Assembly (NCBI GenBank): GCA_034509495.1
Contig: CM067522.1
Span: 20,611,719 to 20,675,718 of the forward strand
Origin: Acestrorhynchus altus
Lineage: Eukaryota; Chordata; Actinopteri; Characiformes; Acestrorhynchidae
Reading direction: 5' to 3'
Length of the DNA: 64,000 nucleotides
The position numbers were made by a program, and so were the translations under genes. Positions 1 through 13,000 of this stretch are shown here, in pieces. The notes below the pieces were generated by a model. It ran no database searches, was not told the DNA's origin, and saw nothing but the letters and a program-made list of their open reading frames with translations. Position 1 is the first letter of the stretch. Each line of letters opens with the position of its first letter.

Positions 1-240
1 CAGAGAGGGCACAGAGGGGGTACAGAGGGGGTACAGTGAGGGTACAGGGAGCGTATAGAGAGGGTACAGAGGGGGTACAGGGAGCATATAGAGAGGGTGC
101 AGAGTGTACAGAGAGAGCGCAGAGGGTACAGAGAGGGCGCAGAGGGTACAAAGAGGGCACAGAGAGGTACAGAGGGGGTACAGGGAGGGTATAGAGAGGG
201 TGCAGAAAGTACTGAGAGGGTACAGATGGTACAGCCCCCA
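1..240. repeat. Purine-rich minisatellite at window edge
   Basis: Degenerate tandem repeat built from GGTACAGAGAG-like and GGGGGTACAG-like units of roughly 11-17 bases. The array continues off the left edge. The reading frame through it is a by-product of the repeat and is not called as a gene. Confidence 0.85.
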
Positions 241-290
241 GTCTGATTCCTGGGTGCTGAGAACTTCTCAGATCACTGAATGGAGGTAAC

Positions 291-686
291 GGTGCTGGGT
301 GCGTGAGCGCGCGCGCGCGGAAGGCGGAGCTTAGCTGCGCTGGGAAAAGCAGTGGGCAGGAGAAGACACGCCCACACACTTCTGGAAGAGGGGCTTTCTG
401 CGCGTGGGCTTCGAGCAGAATGAAGACCCAGAGTGAGGAGTAGAGGAGTAGAGGCCAGACTGATCCGGAGACTGAGCACTGCTGTGGATTTACTGACCAT
501 CCCTGCTGGACAGAACCCAGGCCTTCTGGACCTCCAGAACCTGCAGAACCTCCTGCCTGGTGCTGCTTCTACTGGGTTCGATCTTCTGAGATGTTGAACA
601 AGTGAGGAAACATCTGCTGCTGGTGCGCAAAGCGCGCGCGCAGGAGCTGGGGCCAACTTTTACGCATTCTCTCTCACACACACTCA

Positions 687-741
<55 letters not shown>

Positions 742-899
742 GTACGAAAAAGTCACCCAAACATCAAACATCTGGATAAACCTCCCAAACCCACCCTCTC
801 CAGGCTGAAAGAGCGCGCGCGCACAGCTGGACGCTGACCATCGCCCAGAAGACGGACTTCCACACGTCCAAGGAATGCTGAGCGTCAGGACCTGGAAGG
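291..899 (+). promoter_or_regulatory. SCARF2: SCARF2 5' flank / probable promoter and 5' UTR
   Basis: This stretch lies directly before the SCARF2 start codon and is locally CpG-rich. It holds three pure (GC)n runs (about 307-319, 632-641, 812-823) and a long (CA)n run (about 673-739). No TATA box is obvious. The transcription start cannot be fixed from sequence, and part of the interval is presumably 5' UTR. A short upstream reading frame starting at 602 runs through the CA repeat and could be a uORF. The call is by position and composition only. Confidence 0.45.
673..739. repeat. (CA)n microsatellite
   Basis: Nearly uninterrupted CA dinucleotide repeat upstream of SCARF2 exon 1, preceded by CTCTCACACACACTCA-type imperfect units. 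Confidence 0.95.
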
Positions 900-1009
900 A
901 TGCTGTCTCTGAAGGGCACTTTAGCAGCTGGGGCTTTGCTTCTACTCCTCTGTCCAGCGTTTGGTCAGGAGCTCAACCCAAAGGGCAGGAATGTGTGCAG
1001 AGTTTCAGG
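900..1009 (+). CDS. SCARF2: SCARF2 coding exon 1 (signal peptide)
   Basis: Encodes residues 1-36 and two bases of codon 37. MLSLKGTLAAGALLLLL is a basic-then-hydrophobic signal peptide, probably cut near PAFG|QEL. It continues into NPKGRNVC, which matches the conserved mature N-terminus of SCARF2. The ATG at 900 was chosen over one at 875 because only this frame gives a signal peptide and joins exon 2. The donor is GTGAGT at 1010, phase 2. Confidence 0.88.
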
Positions 1010-4000
1010 GTGAGTTCTGAACATCTGGACAGCTGTTTCTCCATGTCTTCACCTTTGATGATCATGCATGAGTTGAGGGCGCAGGTCTGGAGATCACGGG
1101 GGACCATCTCCAGAATTTGCTCTAAAAAACATCCAGCCCATGCAGATGTTCACATCTGGAGCAGCACTGTGGTTTGTGGCCAGTAAGGGGCGCCTCTGAG
1201 AACTGTGGTCAGGCCTGAACCTGAAGTCGTGGCACTGAAGCTGGTCACATTGAGGAAAATGTCCTTCAAGGCATGTTACAGGGGTTGGTTTCAGTCAGAG
1301 GCTTTCACCGTACACGTCCTCAACGTTGGTTCTAGGTCTAGTTCTGGACCCGTGTTCTTCTAGAGCAGATGTACTAGTGAGCAGGTTGGGGGGGAGGGGG
1401 GCTGAGGGGTAGGTCAGCAGTCATCTCGTGACCTACATAAAAAGGCCTACACACTTTTAAAAAAGGGGGTTCTTCAAGGGTACTTTAGCAAAGGCTGTGG
1501 TTCTATGTAGAATGATGGCAATTTAAAGAAGCATTTGAACTGGAAATGGTTCTTTTCATGGTTAATATGCAAAGTGGTTTCTAAATAAAGGTTCTTTAGT
1601 AAAGGTAATGGTCCTATGTACAACCAAGGTTCTTTAAGAAAGTGGTTCTTCACTAAAATGGCCCTATGCACAACCAGAAACAAGACTGTAATGGTCCTAG
1701 ATAGAGCAATCACCATGACTTAAGAAAGTGGTTCTTTAATAAAAATGGCCCCATGGCTCTATGGGATAGTTCTTTAGTAAAGGTAATGCTCATACACTGG
1801 GGTTCTTTGAGACAATGTTCTTTAGTACAAACAGTGGTCCAGTATTGGACCATAACCACGATTATGCTTCTTTAAGAAAGTGGATTGTTAGTAATGGTAA
1901 ACGTCTTGTACAGAACCATAACCATGACTGTGGTTCTTTAAGAAACTGGTTCTATCAAAGGCAATGCCCTTATATAGAACACTGACCACAGTTACAGTTC
2001 TTTAAGAAGTGGTTATTCACAGAACCATAAACATGACCAATGTCTAGCAGTGTTTTCTAAGAAAAAGGTTCTTTAATAAAGGCAATGACCATATACAGAC
2101 ACCTAAACTTGAATATGGTTCTTTAAAAAAATGATTCTTTAGTTAAGACAATGTCCCTATATATGACCATAACCATGACTACTGTTCTTTAAGAAAATGT
2201 CTTTTAAAGCCAATGGTCCTAGACAGAACCATAACTATTATTATGGTTTATCCAGAAAGTGGTTCTTTAACAACAATGTTCCTATTTAGAACCATTTCTC
2301 TGATTACAGCTGTTTAAGAAAGTGGTTCTTTACTAAAGGCAAAGGTCCCAGACAGAACCATGGCTTTATCATTTTTTTTAAAGAAAATAGTAAAATGTCC
2401 CTATACAGAACCATTCAAATGACGATGGTTCCTTAAGAAAGTGGTTCTTTTGTAAAAGAAAACATTTTTTTAGTAATAAGTAGGTAATTTTAGTAGGTCA
2501 ATGGCCTAATGTAGAACCATGACACAAAAACATTTGAATGCGCAATGGGTTCTTTGCATGACTAAATGGATCTTGATATGCAGTGAAACGTCTTGATGGT
2601 TCTTTAATGACCATTTTCTGGACCATAAAAAAAGTCTTTTTATAACCATGCTGTAGACCCCCATAGCTTACAGCGAGAGTCAGTGATACTGAGGTTTTCC
2701 ATGTAGATGAACCATAACACTGAATACAGCTCTTTACATGCTGATGCTACAGTGATATGAACAGTCGCTGACAGGTTCAGTATCTGTAGAGCAGGACCAT
2801 GTCAAAGTTTGCAAGATTTGGAGACGTTCATAACAGGAGATAGTGAAACTATGAAACATAGATCTTACAACTGCACATCGGAAGAAGTCAGTGGGTGAAA
2901 CCTTCTGAAAATGAATATTTACAGTGTCAAACATGCTTTCGATATGAACTTCATGAGCGTATCAACATGTCCTTCAGGGTTCAGTCCTTCAGAGGTCAAA
3001 GGGAGGTTAGAACGTGAGAGCAAATCTAGGACGTAGCCTTGGGTTGAAGAAAGAATCACTCATAGGCCACAGTTCAGTTAAATACGTTTAGTTTAGTTTA
3101 TGGACCAGAGCAGAAGTAAATCACTGCGTCCTGTGAGCTCCAGCTAGGTTCCAGTGGTATGCAGAAGTTTGGGTACCCCTGGTTAAAATGACTGTGAGTG
3201 CAAAAGGGACCCGAATTACTGAATGATCCATATGTTTTGGAAGTGGACAGTTTTTATTGATTTATTTAAATTAGGGGCGGTATTAAAAATATTTTACCGA
3301 CTCAAATCAATCTTTGTGTGATCCGATATCGATTCACGTACAACCAAAATCGATCTTCAAGCAAGCAGTTCATTCCCACCAACATAACAGTTCACAAACC
3401 TTCAAGAAGATTTTGAAGAGTGCACAGAAAATATAACAAGAACTATACCCCACCCCCATCCCATCCCAGTTTAAGTGATATCTGCATTCCAGCATAAAAG
3501 CCCAGTGCCATTTTGTGAAACATGGTGGTGGTAGTATCATACTTTGTGCCTGTTTTGCTGCCAGGACTGCCATCAAAGATTGACAAATTCTGAAGGAAAA
3601 AGTCAGGACCCCTTTCTGTGAGCTGAATGTCAAGAGAATGTGGGCCATGCAACAAGACAACAACCCTAACGTTGAAGCTGATTAGATCACCTGTGAGGTG
3701 CTATTCAGCTAGCAAGCATACAGCAGTAGGACCAGTGGCCTTGCTGACTGTTGTCGCTCTCCTGTCTTGTTTGGTCCCCCTGTCTGCCCCTTCTTGTCAT
3801 TGTTCTGTTTTGGTTCCCCATGTGCTTTCGTACACGTGTCTCTGTTTTGTTTTGGTCTTGTCTCTGCCCTTGCTCTGCCCCGTTCCCACCTGGGTTTCGG
3901 TTACCCTGCCCCTTTATTAATCATCCCCAGGTGTTTCTAGTCTTGTCTGCTTATTTAATGTTCTTTGTCTCTGGCTGTTTTGTACGTTTTTGTGTTAATG

Positions 4001-7000
4001 TCCCAGTGTGGTCCATGTCTTCATATTATTTTGGATTTGTTATGTTAAACAAACTGGCACTGGTAGGCTAGCTGGGATGCAGTGCATGGGGGTTCTGGTC
4101 TCAAAGATCTGGGGGAGCTTCTGAGCTTCTTGGACTTTATACATGCTACCATTAAGCCCAACACCCATGCCCCAGCATCTATGGCACTGCCAGCTGCCCA
4201 TGCCTCAGTGTCTATGACAGTGCCAGGTGCTTCTACATATATGGAAGCACCATAGATGCAGTGCCAGGTGCCTGAGCTTCTACATCTATGATGGTGCCAG
4301 CTACCCATGCTTCTATGTCAATGGCAGTGCCAGCTACTGCATCTGTTCCTGTGTTGTCAGCAGTGTCGCCTACCAGTATCTGCTCCAGTGTCTGCAGCGT
4401 CAGATGCAGCTTCAGTGTCTGCAGCTCCCGCCGCATCTGCTCCAGCATCTGTGTGCGGTGCCTGCTGCACCAATTTACCATTTAAGGTGGAATGGGAAAA
4501 TACAAACCATGAGGCAGCTTCATATGGACATATCTACACATGAATATCAGACAAATATGAGTTTGATCACTGTGTTGTGTATTATGTAATCCAACAAGTG
4601 GCAGATAATTAAAATTTTATCAAATATGTTCAGTATGTTCAGTCGATACCTCAATTCCCAACTTTCGTTAGCATTGCTTACGGTTCTTTTCAGGAGACTC
4701 ACTTTCCGAGATTATACCACATCTCTAAATTTCAGTCTTCCATATATTCCATACATAACCGCCCAAATCATCCCGAACACTTTCACAGATGTTGAGGACG
4801 ATGAGTCTGTTGCAGGCAGTTGTTGCCTGGTGTATGGGGAACTAGCCTTGTGACTGAAAGGTTGCTGGTTCAATTCCCTGAACTGGTAGGACAAGACCGA
4901 AGTGCCCTTAAGCAAGGCTGCCCACCACTCCGGGCATGTGAGCTCACTGCCCCCTAGTGTGTAAGTTCACTAGTTTGTATGTATGTGTTTCACTGCATGG
5001 ATGGGTTAAATGTGGAGGACAAATTCCCTTGTGGGCAGCATGAGAACACCAACAGTGCCTCTGTTCCTGTTCTTTGTTGGCTTTCCTCAGCTTCTTCTTG
5101 ATCAGCTCCATGTCCTATCAGACCCATAGTGTTGAGTCATCTCCTCACAGTGATCTGATGGTTGCAAAGGCCAACGGATGTTTTTAAATTGCCAGAAGAA
5201 TGGAGCTTGATTCTTGTCTCTCAAAGCTCTGTTGATATGGTGAGGGCAGTTCTGGTGGTGTAACTCTGGATACTCCTGTGATTTCCACTTAGTTTCCTTG
5301 GATGTTTTCATAAATACTTTCTGAAAAGTGAAGAAGTTCTGCTTAGAGACTGTCTTGAACGGAAATGAAGCAAAGGGTGGTCTTTGATGTTTGAACTTGA
5401 GATTAAAGCCTATTCATGAAGGCGTTGAGTGACTGAGTGCAGTAGTTCAGTGGACCTTCCAAAAACTCATGCTGGAGGCCGTTTTAGGGGATTTCTGACC
5501 CAAGCATTTGTTGCTGAAAAGCCTCGCCTCTTGTTTTGAAGTTTATTTAGTTTGGGCGGATAATAGATTCTTCACTCCAGATGGATATCGGTGGACATGA
5601 ATCAGAACACAGTTCCCCAAAAATATTCTGGTGGGAAAAAAAAGTAGTGCGCTGGCAGGAAGTTGGCCCTCATTTCACAAGATTACTCAGAATTTCCACT
5701 TGGTTCTCGATTGTTGCTGAATCAAGTTGCACCCTGGTTGATGACTGATGTTCAATTTCCATTCGCTTCAGCTTTCATCCCTCTAAATGCATCAAATGAA
5801 TGCGGTTTTGAAAACACACTCTCCCTCTTTCCCTCAATGTGGCATATGTAGTTTGACACAGAACAGAGATGTCAAGGTTGTGGTGGTGGGGGGGACTTAT
5901 GCACACCCCCTCATACACACGGAGGCTAAACAAACTTTGACTAAAGGCAGAGCAGAGCCCGACGCTCTGCAGGAAGCAAAAGTGTGGACAGGGCCTCTTA
6001 GGGGTCACATGTGGTGGACGATGAGGAGCAGCATCTGTGTCCCATCCATCCAGAGCAGCCGATTTGGGGGGGGGAGGCCAATGAGATTCCGGCACAGAAT
6101 CACTGTAGACGGCAGCAGGAGCAGAAATCTAGTACTTAACCTCCTGCGGTGGAAACCTGTAGAGCACAGAAAATGAAAGAGCAGGGCTAATTCCGAGCTT
6201 CGAGCATGGAACCATTTAACCGAGTAACACTAAAACAGCTCTTCGTGCCCAAAACGTTTGTTCTTTTGTGTCAGGATTGAAAATCTGGAGTGAACCAGAC
6301 AAAGTTGACCGTTCAAGGCTCCACCCACAATTAGAAACAGGAAGAAACAGGAAGACCGTTCTAGGCTCCACCCACAATTAGAAACAGGAAGAGCCTCACT
6401 CACTGGGAATAAATTCCATCAATTTAAGAAGGATATGTATCAGGATACAGGGCTCACGATTCAGTATATTGTGATATTAATAAAGTTAGCAAAAATGAAG
6501 TCATGGGGCAGCCATTTCCTTATGGTTGGAATGTTGCTGGTTCAATTCCCTGAACAGGCAGAACATAAATGAAGTGCCCTTGAGAAAGGCACTTAACTCC
6601 CCAGCTGCTCTCCGGACCCCGTGTATAGGGATGCCCACCACTCTAGGCCTGTGTGCTCACTACCGCCGAGTGTGTGGATTCACTAGGGTTTAAGTGTGTT
6701 TTTCACCGCATGGATGAGCTAAATGCGGAAGACAAAGCACGCTGGTTCTATTTGCACTTGTACGTTTATTTTACAATTATTCAATATCGTAAGTATCGTG
6801 ACACGTTTGGATTTGATCCTTGAACCCTAACTGTGATGGAAGCAGTGCAGTTCAGCCAAGGTTTTAGTCAAGATAAACTTAGCTCAGCTGAAAACAAGTG
6901 AAGCAGGTCACTATTGTCCAGATTATTCAAGGCTATTCCGGTATTGGCCGGCCACTTTCAAGGGTACTACAAGTGATGACAGCACTGAAAGGAAAAGGCT

Positions 7001-10000
7001 TTGTTTCATTGCTCTTTTTATGTGCCCTCACAAACTTCCACTCACCAGTGTGTGGACGGGGGGAATAATCTGGACACACTCGAGCAAGAGTTGTTTCGAG
7101 CACTTCGCGAAAAGGATCAGCCAACCCTCATATTTAACAGTCGATATATATAAATATCGGGGCACCATTCATCCTGCTTTTGTTGGGGTAACTGTCCAGG
7201 GAAGGCTTTTTACCACACTATCCCACCTCATCCATAACTCCCCAGCTCACCTCTCCATCCATCTTTCCATCTAAGGCAAGAATACCCTCATCACAGGGTA
7301 CCACACACAAACATTCACACACTAAGGGGCAGTTTAACCCTGACCAAATTAACCTACCATGTGTGGAAAGCGGAAGGAAACCAGAGTCCCTGGAGGGAGA
7401 ACACACCAGACTCACCTCGAGTGGGAATCGAATCCACAACCCCAGGTCCTTAATGGAATGTGACATAAACTACATGTGGCACGGTGTACCTCCCCAGCTC
7501 ATCCCTCCCAAAAGTATCGAACAGAGCACCATAATTCCATAGAACACAGTTCCATTGCTCCACAGATCAGTGCTGGGGGACTTTATACCCCTTTAGACCC
7601 CTCTTGATGTCAAACTTGAAATAATTGTAAATCCCTTTTAGGTTTTATACAAAACCCTCTATAGTACATCCTCCATAAATCCAAAGAACACTTCCACAAT
7701 GCAAAGAACCCTTTAATGATGCAAAGGGTTCTTTGGGTGGTCATGGTTCTATATAGAAGCATTTCCTGTAATAAAGAACCATGATTTTTAAATGTGTACT
7801 ATTACTTTTCCTTACTCTATAGAACCCTCTACAGCTTTCACAATGCAAAGAACCTTTCAATCATGCACAGTGTTCATGGCTCTGTATAGCACCTTTCTTC
7901 ACTGAAGAACCCTTTGTGGCACTTTTCAAATAGGTTCTATACATTATAAATCCTCTACAGCACATTCTTCATTCATCTGAAGAACCCTTTATTCATGCAC
8001 AGAGTTCTTTGAGTGGTCTTTCTTAAAGAACCCTAGAAGAGACGTTATTATGAAGTGTTCAACTTGTTGACATCTCCTTTTATTCAGTTCACGTGACAAA
8101 TTACAGCCTTCGTACATCAAACGTTACTTTCTGAAGTGTTATGGTGGGAAGGGAGGTCTGCACCTACATCTGGCCCTCAGTCTGTTGCTTTCTCTGGCTT
8201 CGATCTCACAGTCTGTTCAGAAAGGAGTTTTGGGACAGCGAGCAGCGGAACTAATCGCATCAGCATGTGGCCTTCTTATGAACCACTCTGTCACCGTGGC
8301 TCCATGTCGCATGATCTCCCAAGGCCATGGCTTCAAACGGCGTGTTTAGCTTGCATGTCAGCTGCTTAACAGAAAGAACAGGCTGTACATGTGTGTACGC
8401 GTCTCCGCGTGCATCTGTTTACGTGTGCGATTGTATGCAGGGTGTTATTTGAAGCATTTGCCATTGTGTTTGAGAAGGCCTGCAGATGGTACCCAGACAT
8501 CTCGAGTACTCTATGCAGAACCACATGAATGATGGGACCTAGACTAAGATCACTCAGGGACAGAAGGAATTTAGGTCAGAGGCACGGCAGCATCCGCTGA
8601 CAGCAGTGTTTAGTTCTTCAGATGTAACAGGATGGAAACGTCTAATAGACTATTTCATGGGTCAGTGGACTTTAATGGGCTCATATGGGAAATTGAAACG
8701 TCCACACTCTTTTTATTCTTAAATCATGTACCTAAGAGACAACATTCACGTTCCTGACCACAAATCTACACAGCAGGTTGTAGATGCAGGTGAGTGTGAT
8801 AAGGCACATAAAAAGATCTGGGACCTACAGGTAGCTCTCGCAACAACTGATGTGAAAATACAGCGTCTACCATCAGATGGTTTGCGGCTGCTTTGCTGCA
8901 GCAGGGTGTGGAGATCTCTCCATCATAGAAACCACTATGAGATCTTTATTGTGTCAGAGGGGGCTTGAGGAGAACGTAAGTGACGCTGAAACATCACAGT
9001 TTGAAAGAATTCCGCGTGGAGGAGTGGGAACGTCTGTCTTCCAGTTGTTGCCTCAGAGCGAGAGACAGTTATAGGAAACATTATCCCACCACCTGGGATA
9101 CTACAGCAACCACCTTGAAACACCTATGCAATCACCTATCAACCTATTAGCAACACCACAGCAACCAGGTGACATACCATAGTAACTAGCAACACTATAG
9201 TAACCACCTTTGGCACCAGAGCAACCCCCTATGGGCCAGTTAGCAAAATTATAGCAATCCATAATACCATAGCAACCACATAGCAACCAGCAACTATTCT
9301 ATAGCTGTTTTTATGATGTCACAAACATTTCATATTTGTAAACATTTTAAAAGAATTATTTATATTTTATATTTATATTTTTTAACAGATTAGTTATAAA
9401 GAATGTTTCAGCAGGGGTGGATTTTCAGAGCTGAGGGTATAAACGTTCTGTATCAGTTTTAAAAGGCATAATGGTGCATAAACCACACAACCACCTTAAG
9501 CAGACATGATAAAGTGCAAGAAAACGTGGTGTTTTGATGTGAAACATGGGCTTCTTTAAATGCTGTTGACCGATTTCGTGTTGAGAGAACCTCTGACGTG
9601 TGCTTTCTTTCTAGGACGCCGACATTCATGTGCTGCAGTGGTTGGGGACAGCTAGGAGACGAATGCTTAACACGTAAGAACCCTTCCAGCATACTTTCCT
9701 CTACATTCACCTAAATTGAAGGCTCTTGGCCTGATTGTAACTTTCTAAGAAAAGAAACTCATAAAACATGCCCGACCACGGTCCTGGAATTGCCCCTTAT
9801 CCTGCACATTTGACTGTTTTCCTTCTCTAACACACCTATTTCAGGTCTGGAGCAGATTGTAAATGAGCTGGGTCCAGTTTCCCCAAAGCATCTCACAGTT
9901 AACGCCATCTGTAATTTTCACTGGACCATTAAAAAAATCATCTTGGTTCAATCAAGATGTTTCTGGATCTCGGAAAACTCTAAGATATGAAGAGGGGTTG

Positions 10001-13000
10001 GCACTCCAGGACCATGCCTGGAAAGCTCTCTTCTCTTTAAAGAACCCATCTTGCCACCTTTATTTTGAGGAGCATGTTTGTTGAAAACCACATTCTTGGA
10101 TTTCAGAACAATCTGCAGGCCCAGAATCACATCTCCTCTTCCAATCTTTGAACATTGACATCCATTAAATAGTTTGGAAGCTTTTTTTCCTTCTCCCACA
10201 AAATGATAATTCTGTAGATTTTAAAAAACTACAGCCCCCAATGTCTTCTGCAGAGCTCCTCAGAGTCTAATTCCTTTTTTTTTTCTTTTCTCCAGCTCTT
10301 TGTGAGGGTAATTTCACCTGCAAGGAGAACGAGGTGTGTGTCCGACCCAATGAATGCCGCTGCCGCCATGGATATTTTGGAGCCAGCTGTGACACCAGTA
10401 AGAGACCATTTTTTGTTACAACTTCCTTCCTCACTGACATTTTTGAGATTCTTTGCACACAGTCACAGGCCAAGCACACTGACAGACCTTAATGTCCTTC
10501 TTTTTTGAAGTTGCAGATACTTCTTGAATGGTATCTGCTTATGGTACCATTCTATTAGAAAGATATTTGTCATTTCTGCTTAAATCGAGGAATTTGGACA
10601 TGACCCTTAACGGTTAATCTTTCGTTTCTGGCTCATTCACTGTTTCTTAGAAACAGTGACCTTATCATTTGAACTCCTTGAAGTGGTGCACATTGTAGGA
10701 GTGTTTCCACAGTCCTGTGGGAACCTAGAAAAAGCAGCGTGAGAAGGTTGGGGAGGTTCTTTGGATACAGAATATGGATATCCAAACTCGTGAAAACCTC
10801 ACAGACTTGGTTTAAGTGAATGTTAAAGTAGTGACGATGACGGGGAAAAGAGTGATGCTTTGCATCATTGACACTGACTGCTCTAGATTCACCATCACAA
10901 CGTACCACATGCTTTAAAGGGATATTTGATGCTGTATATTTGGGTTGCTGATATGCTTTGAAAGAACACTCAAGCATCATCTATGTGTGGGAAACACTGT
11001 AGGTACAGACTGGGTCTCATCTGTTAATGCACAGTTTAGCACCCCCTTTCTACCCTGTCTATCAGGCCACCACTGGACCACAGTTGACTGGGTATTGATT
11101 GGATGGTGGACTGTTCTCAGCATAGCAGTGACACTGACATTGGGGTGGTGCATTTGTAGGTCAATCTGTTGCCCTTCAACGGAGGTCAGTTTCAGACCAT
11201 TGAACCAATGTAAATTTGATACTTTTGGTTGACAAGCTGGTCAATGGAACATCAGGTGACCAAAATTCAATTTCTGGATAACATTGAATGTCAACGTCAG
11301 TTGCCATAGAATAGTGATCACAAATGACATTGACATTTTGTTGGTTTTGAGACATTAAGTAACCAAAAGCCAAGGTCAACGTCTGTCTAAGGTTTTATGA
11401 GTGTGACTTAAACCCTATTTGGACAGGAATTTAGCTGTCTCGTTCCAATGCCTTAACAAGTCCTTCACACACCTTGCTGCCACACTTGCCTGTCTTTGAT
11501 CATCTTGATTTAATTTGCCATGTTCTGTTGTGTTTTCAGTCTTGTCTCCTCCCTAGCTCTGCCCTGTCATTAGTGATCCCCCCTGTGCCTTCTTTGTAGC
11601 CCTGCCCTTTAGGTATCTTCTCCAGATGTCTCTAGTCTATGCATAAGTAGCTACTTGCAACCATGATTTAACTATTTCATTCCCAAGCCTTAATAAATCG
11701 TGGCTACAACTAAACTCTCACTAAACTCCCACACATTAGCATGATTTGTTGCACATGTGGCAGGGGTACTGCCAAAGTTTCTGTTATTTTAGCCCTGTCC
11801 GAATGCTCCATATCGGTCATTTTTACAGACTGTGCATTCCTGCATCAATAAAGATTCTGTCACCTTTTACCTTCTGTAAACAAGCCATACAAATAACAGG
11901 CTGTATTAATCCAGTGTGAATGACCATATTGGTCAAAGCCAAGTTGATGTAATTACGGACAAAACTGCCAGGTGCAGAAGCAGTTTTTAAGGGCTGCATG
12001 CAAAGGTGTGTACAGGCTGGTGAGCCATACCTAGTGTAGATGCAGGCACAGTCACATTGTAGAACAGAACTATCCCCACTGAGTCACCAGGCAACGGAGG
12101 CCCCTATCAAGGGCAGACATGCTGGTTCATAACCTTGCAGACCGAACACATTGAGTCATTGTATGGCATTGTGTAGTCTACATCTGTCTTATTTTTTAAA
12201 GTTAATTTGCTTATTGCTATAAGAACATACTTCAGTACTTTATCAGTTGGTCAAGCCACATGTAATACATGCTTTTTGGAGGTAACAGCAGTTGCACCTC
12301 CCATCTCATTCATTTATGCTGAGATCAAATGGAATTGGTCTGAAATTTTGGAGACATACTGTAGTAAAAAGACATAACTCCACCTCCCTGTGTAAAAAGA
12401 ATCCCTTGCTTTAAAACTCAAGGTCTGTCCAACATCATCTGGTGCAAGGTGGGTTCTCAAAAATTATTTGTTATGATTCCTTTCCCTTGATGGAGAGGGA
12501 AGAACAAGACATTAATAACCAACCAACTACTAAATACACTAAGTAGGTATTTCTCTTAATGACCAATCATTGTAGATACAAGGTATCAATGTTTCTCATG
12601 GTATGTCATCACCAATATTTTTCCATCTCCCTCCCCTGTCCCTTCCAGAGTGCCCTCCTCAATTCTGGGGTCCTGACTGTAAGGGCAAGTGCACATGCCA
12701 CCCTAACGGCAAGTGTGATGATGTGACTGGCAAGTGCACATGCCATCCCAATCGCTGGGGCGAGAACTGCGAGAAGCCGTGCCCCTGCCAAAAGGGCAAG
12801 TGTGACCAGGAGACGGGCAAGTGCACCTGCCACACTGGTTTCTGGGGTCCACACTGCAGCAACAACTGCTACTGCAGCATCAACTCAGTATGTGACCAGA
12901 CCACAGGTCGCTGCATCTGCAACCTCGGCTGGTATGGGCGCAACTGTGGTGCGCAGTGCTCCTGCAACAACTCACCCTGCGAGCAGTTCACAGGACGCTG

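Noticed and set aside
602..808. 68-codon frame upstream of SCARF2 as a gene
   Set aside because: Half of it is (TH)n from the CA repeat. At most it is a uORF.
4045..4589. Overlapping frames of 78-120 codons on both strands
   Set aside because: Open in several frames because of a degenerate repeat; looks like retroelement debris and has no gene context.
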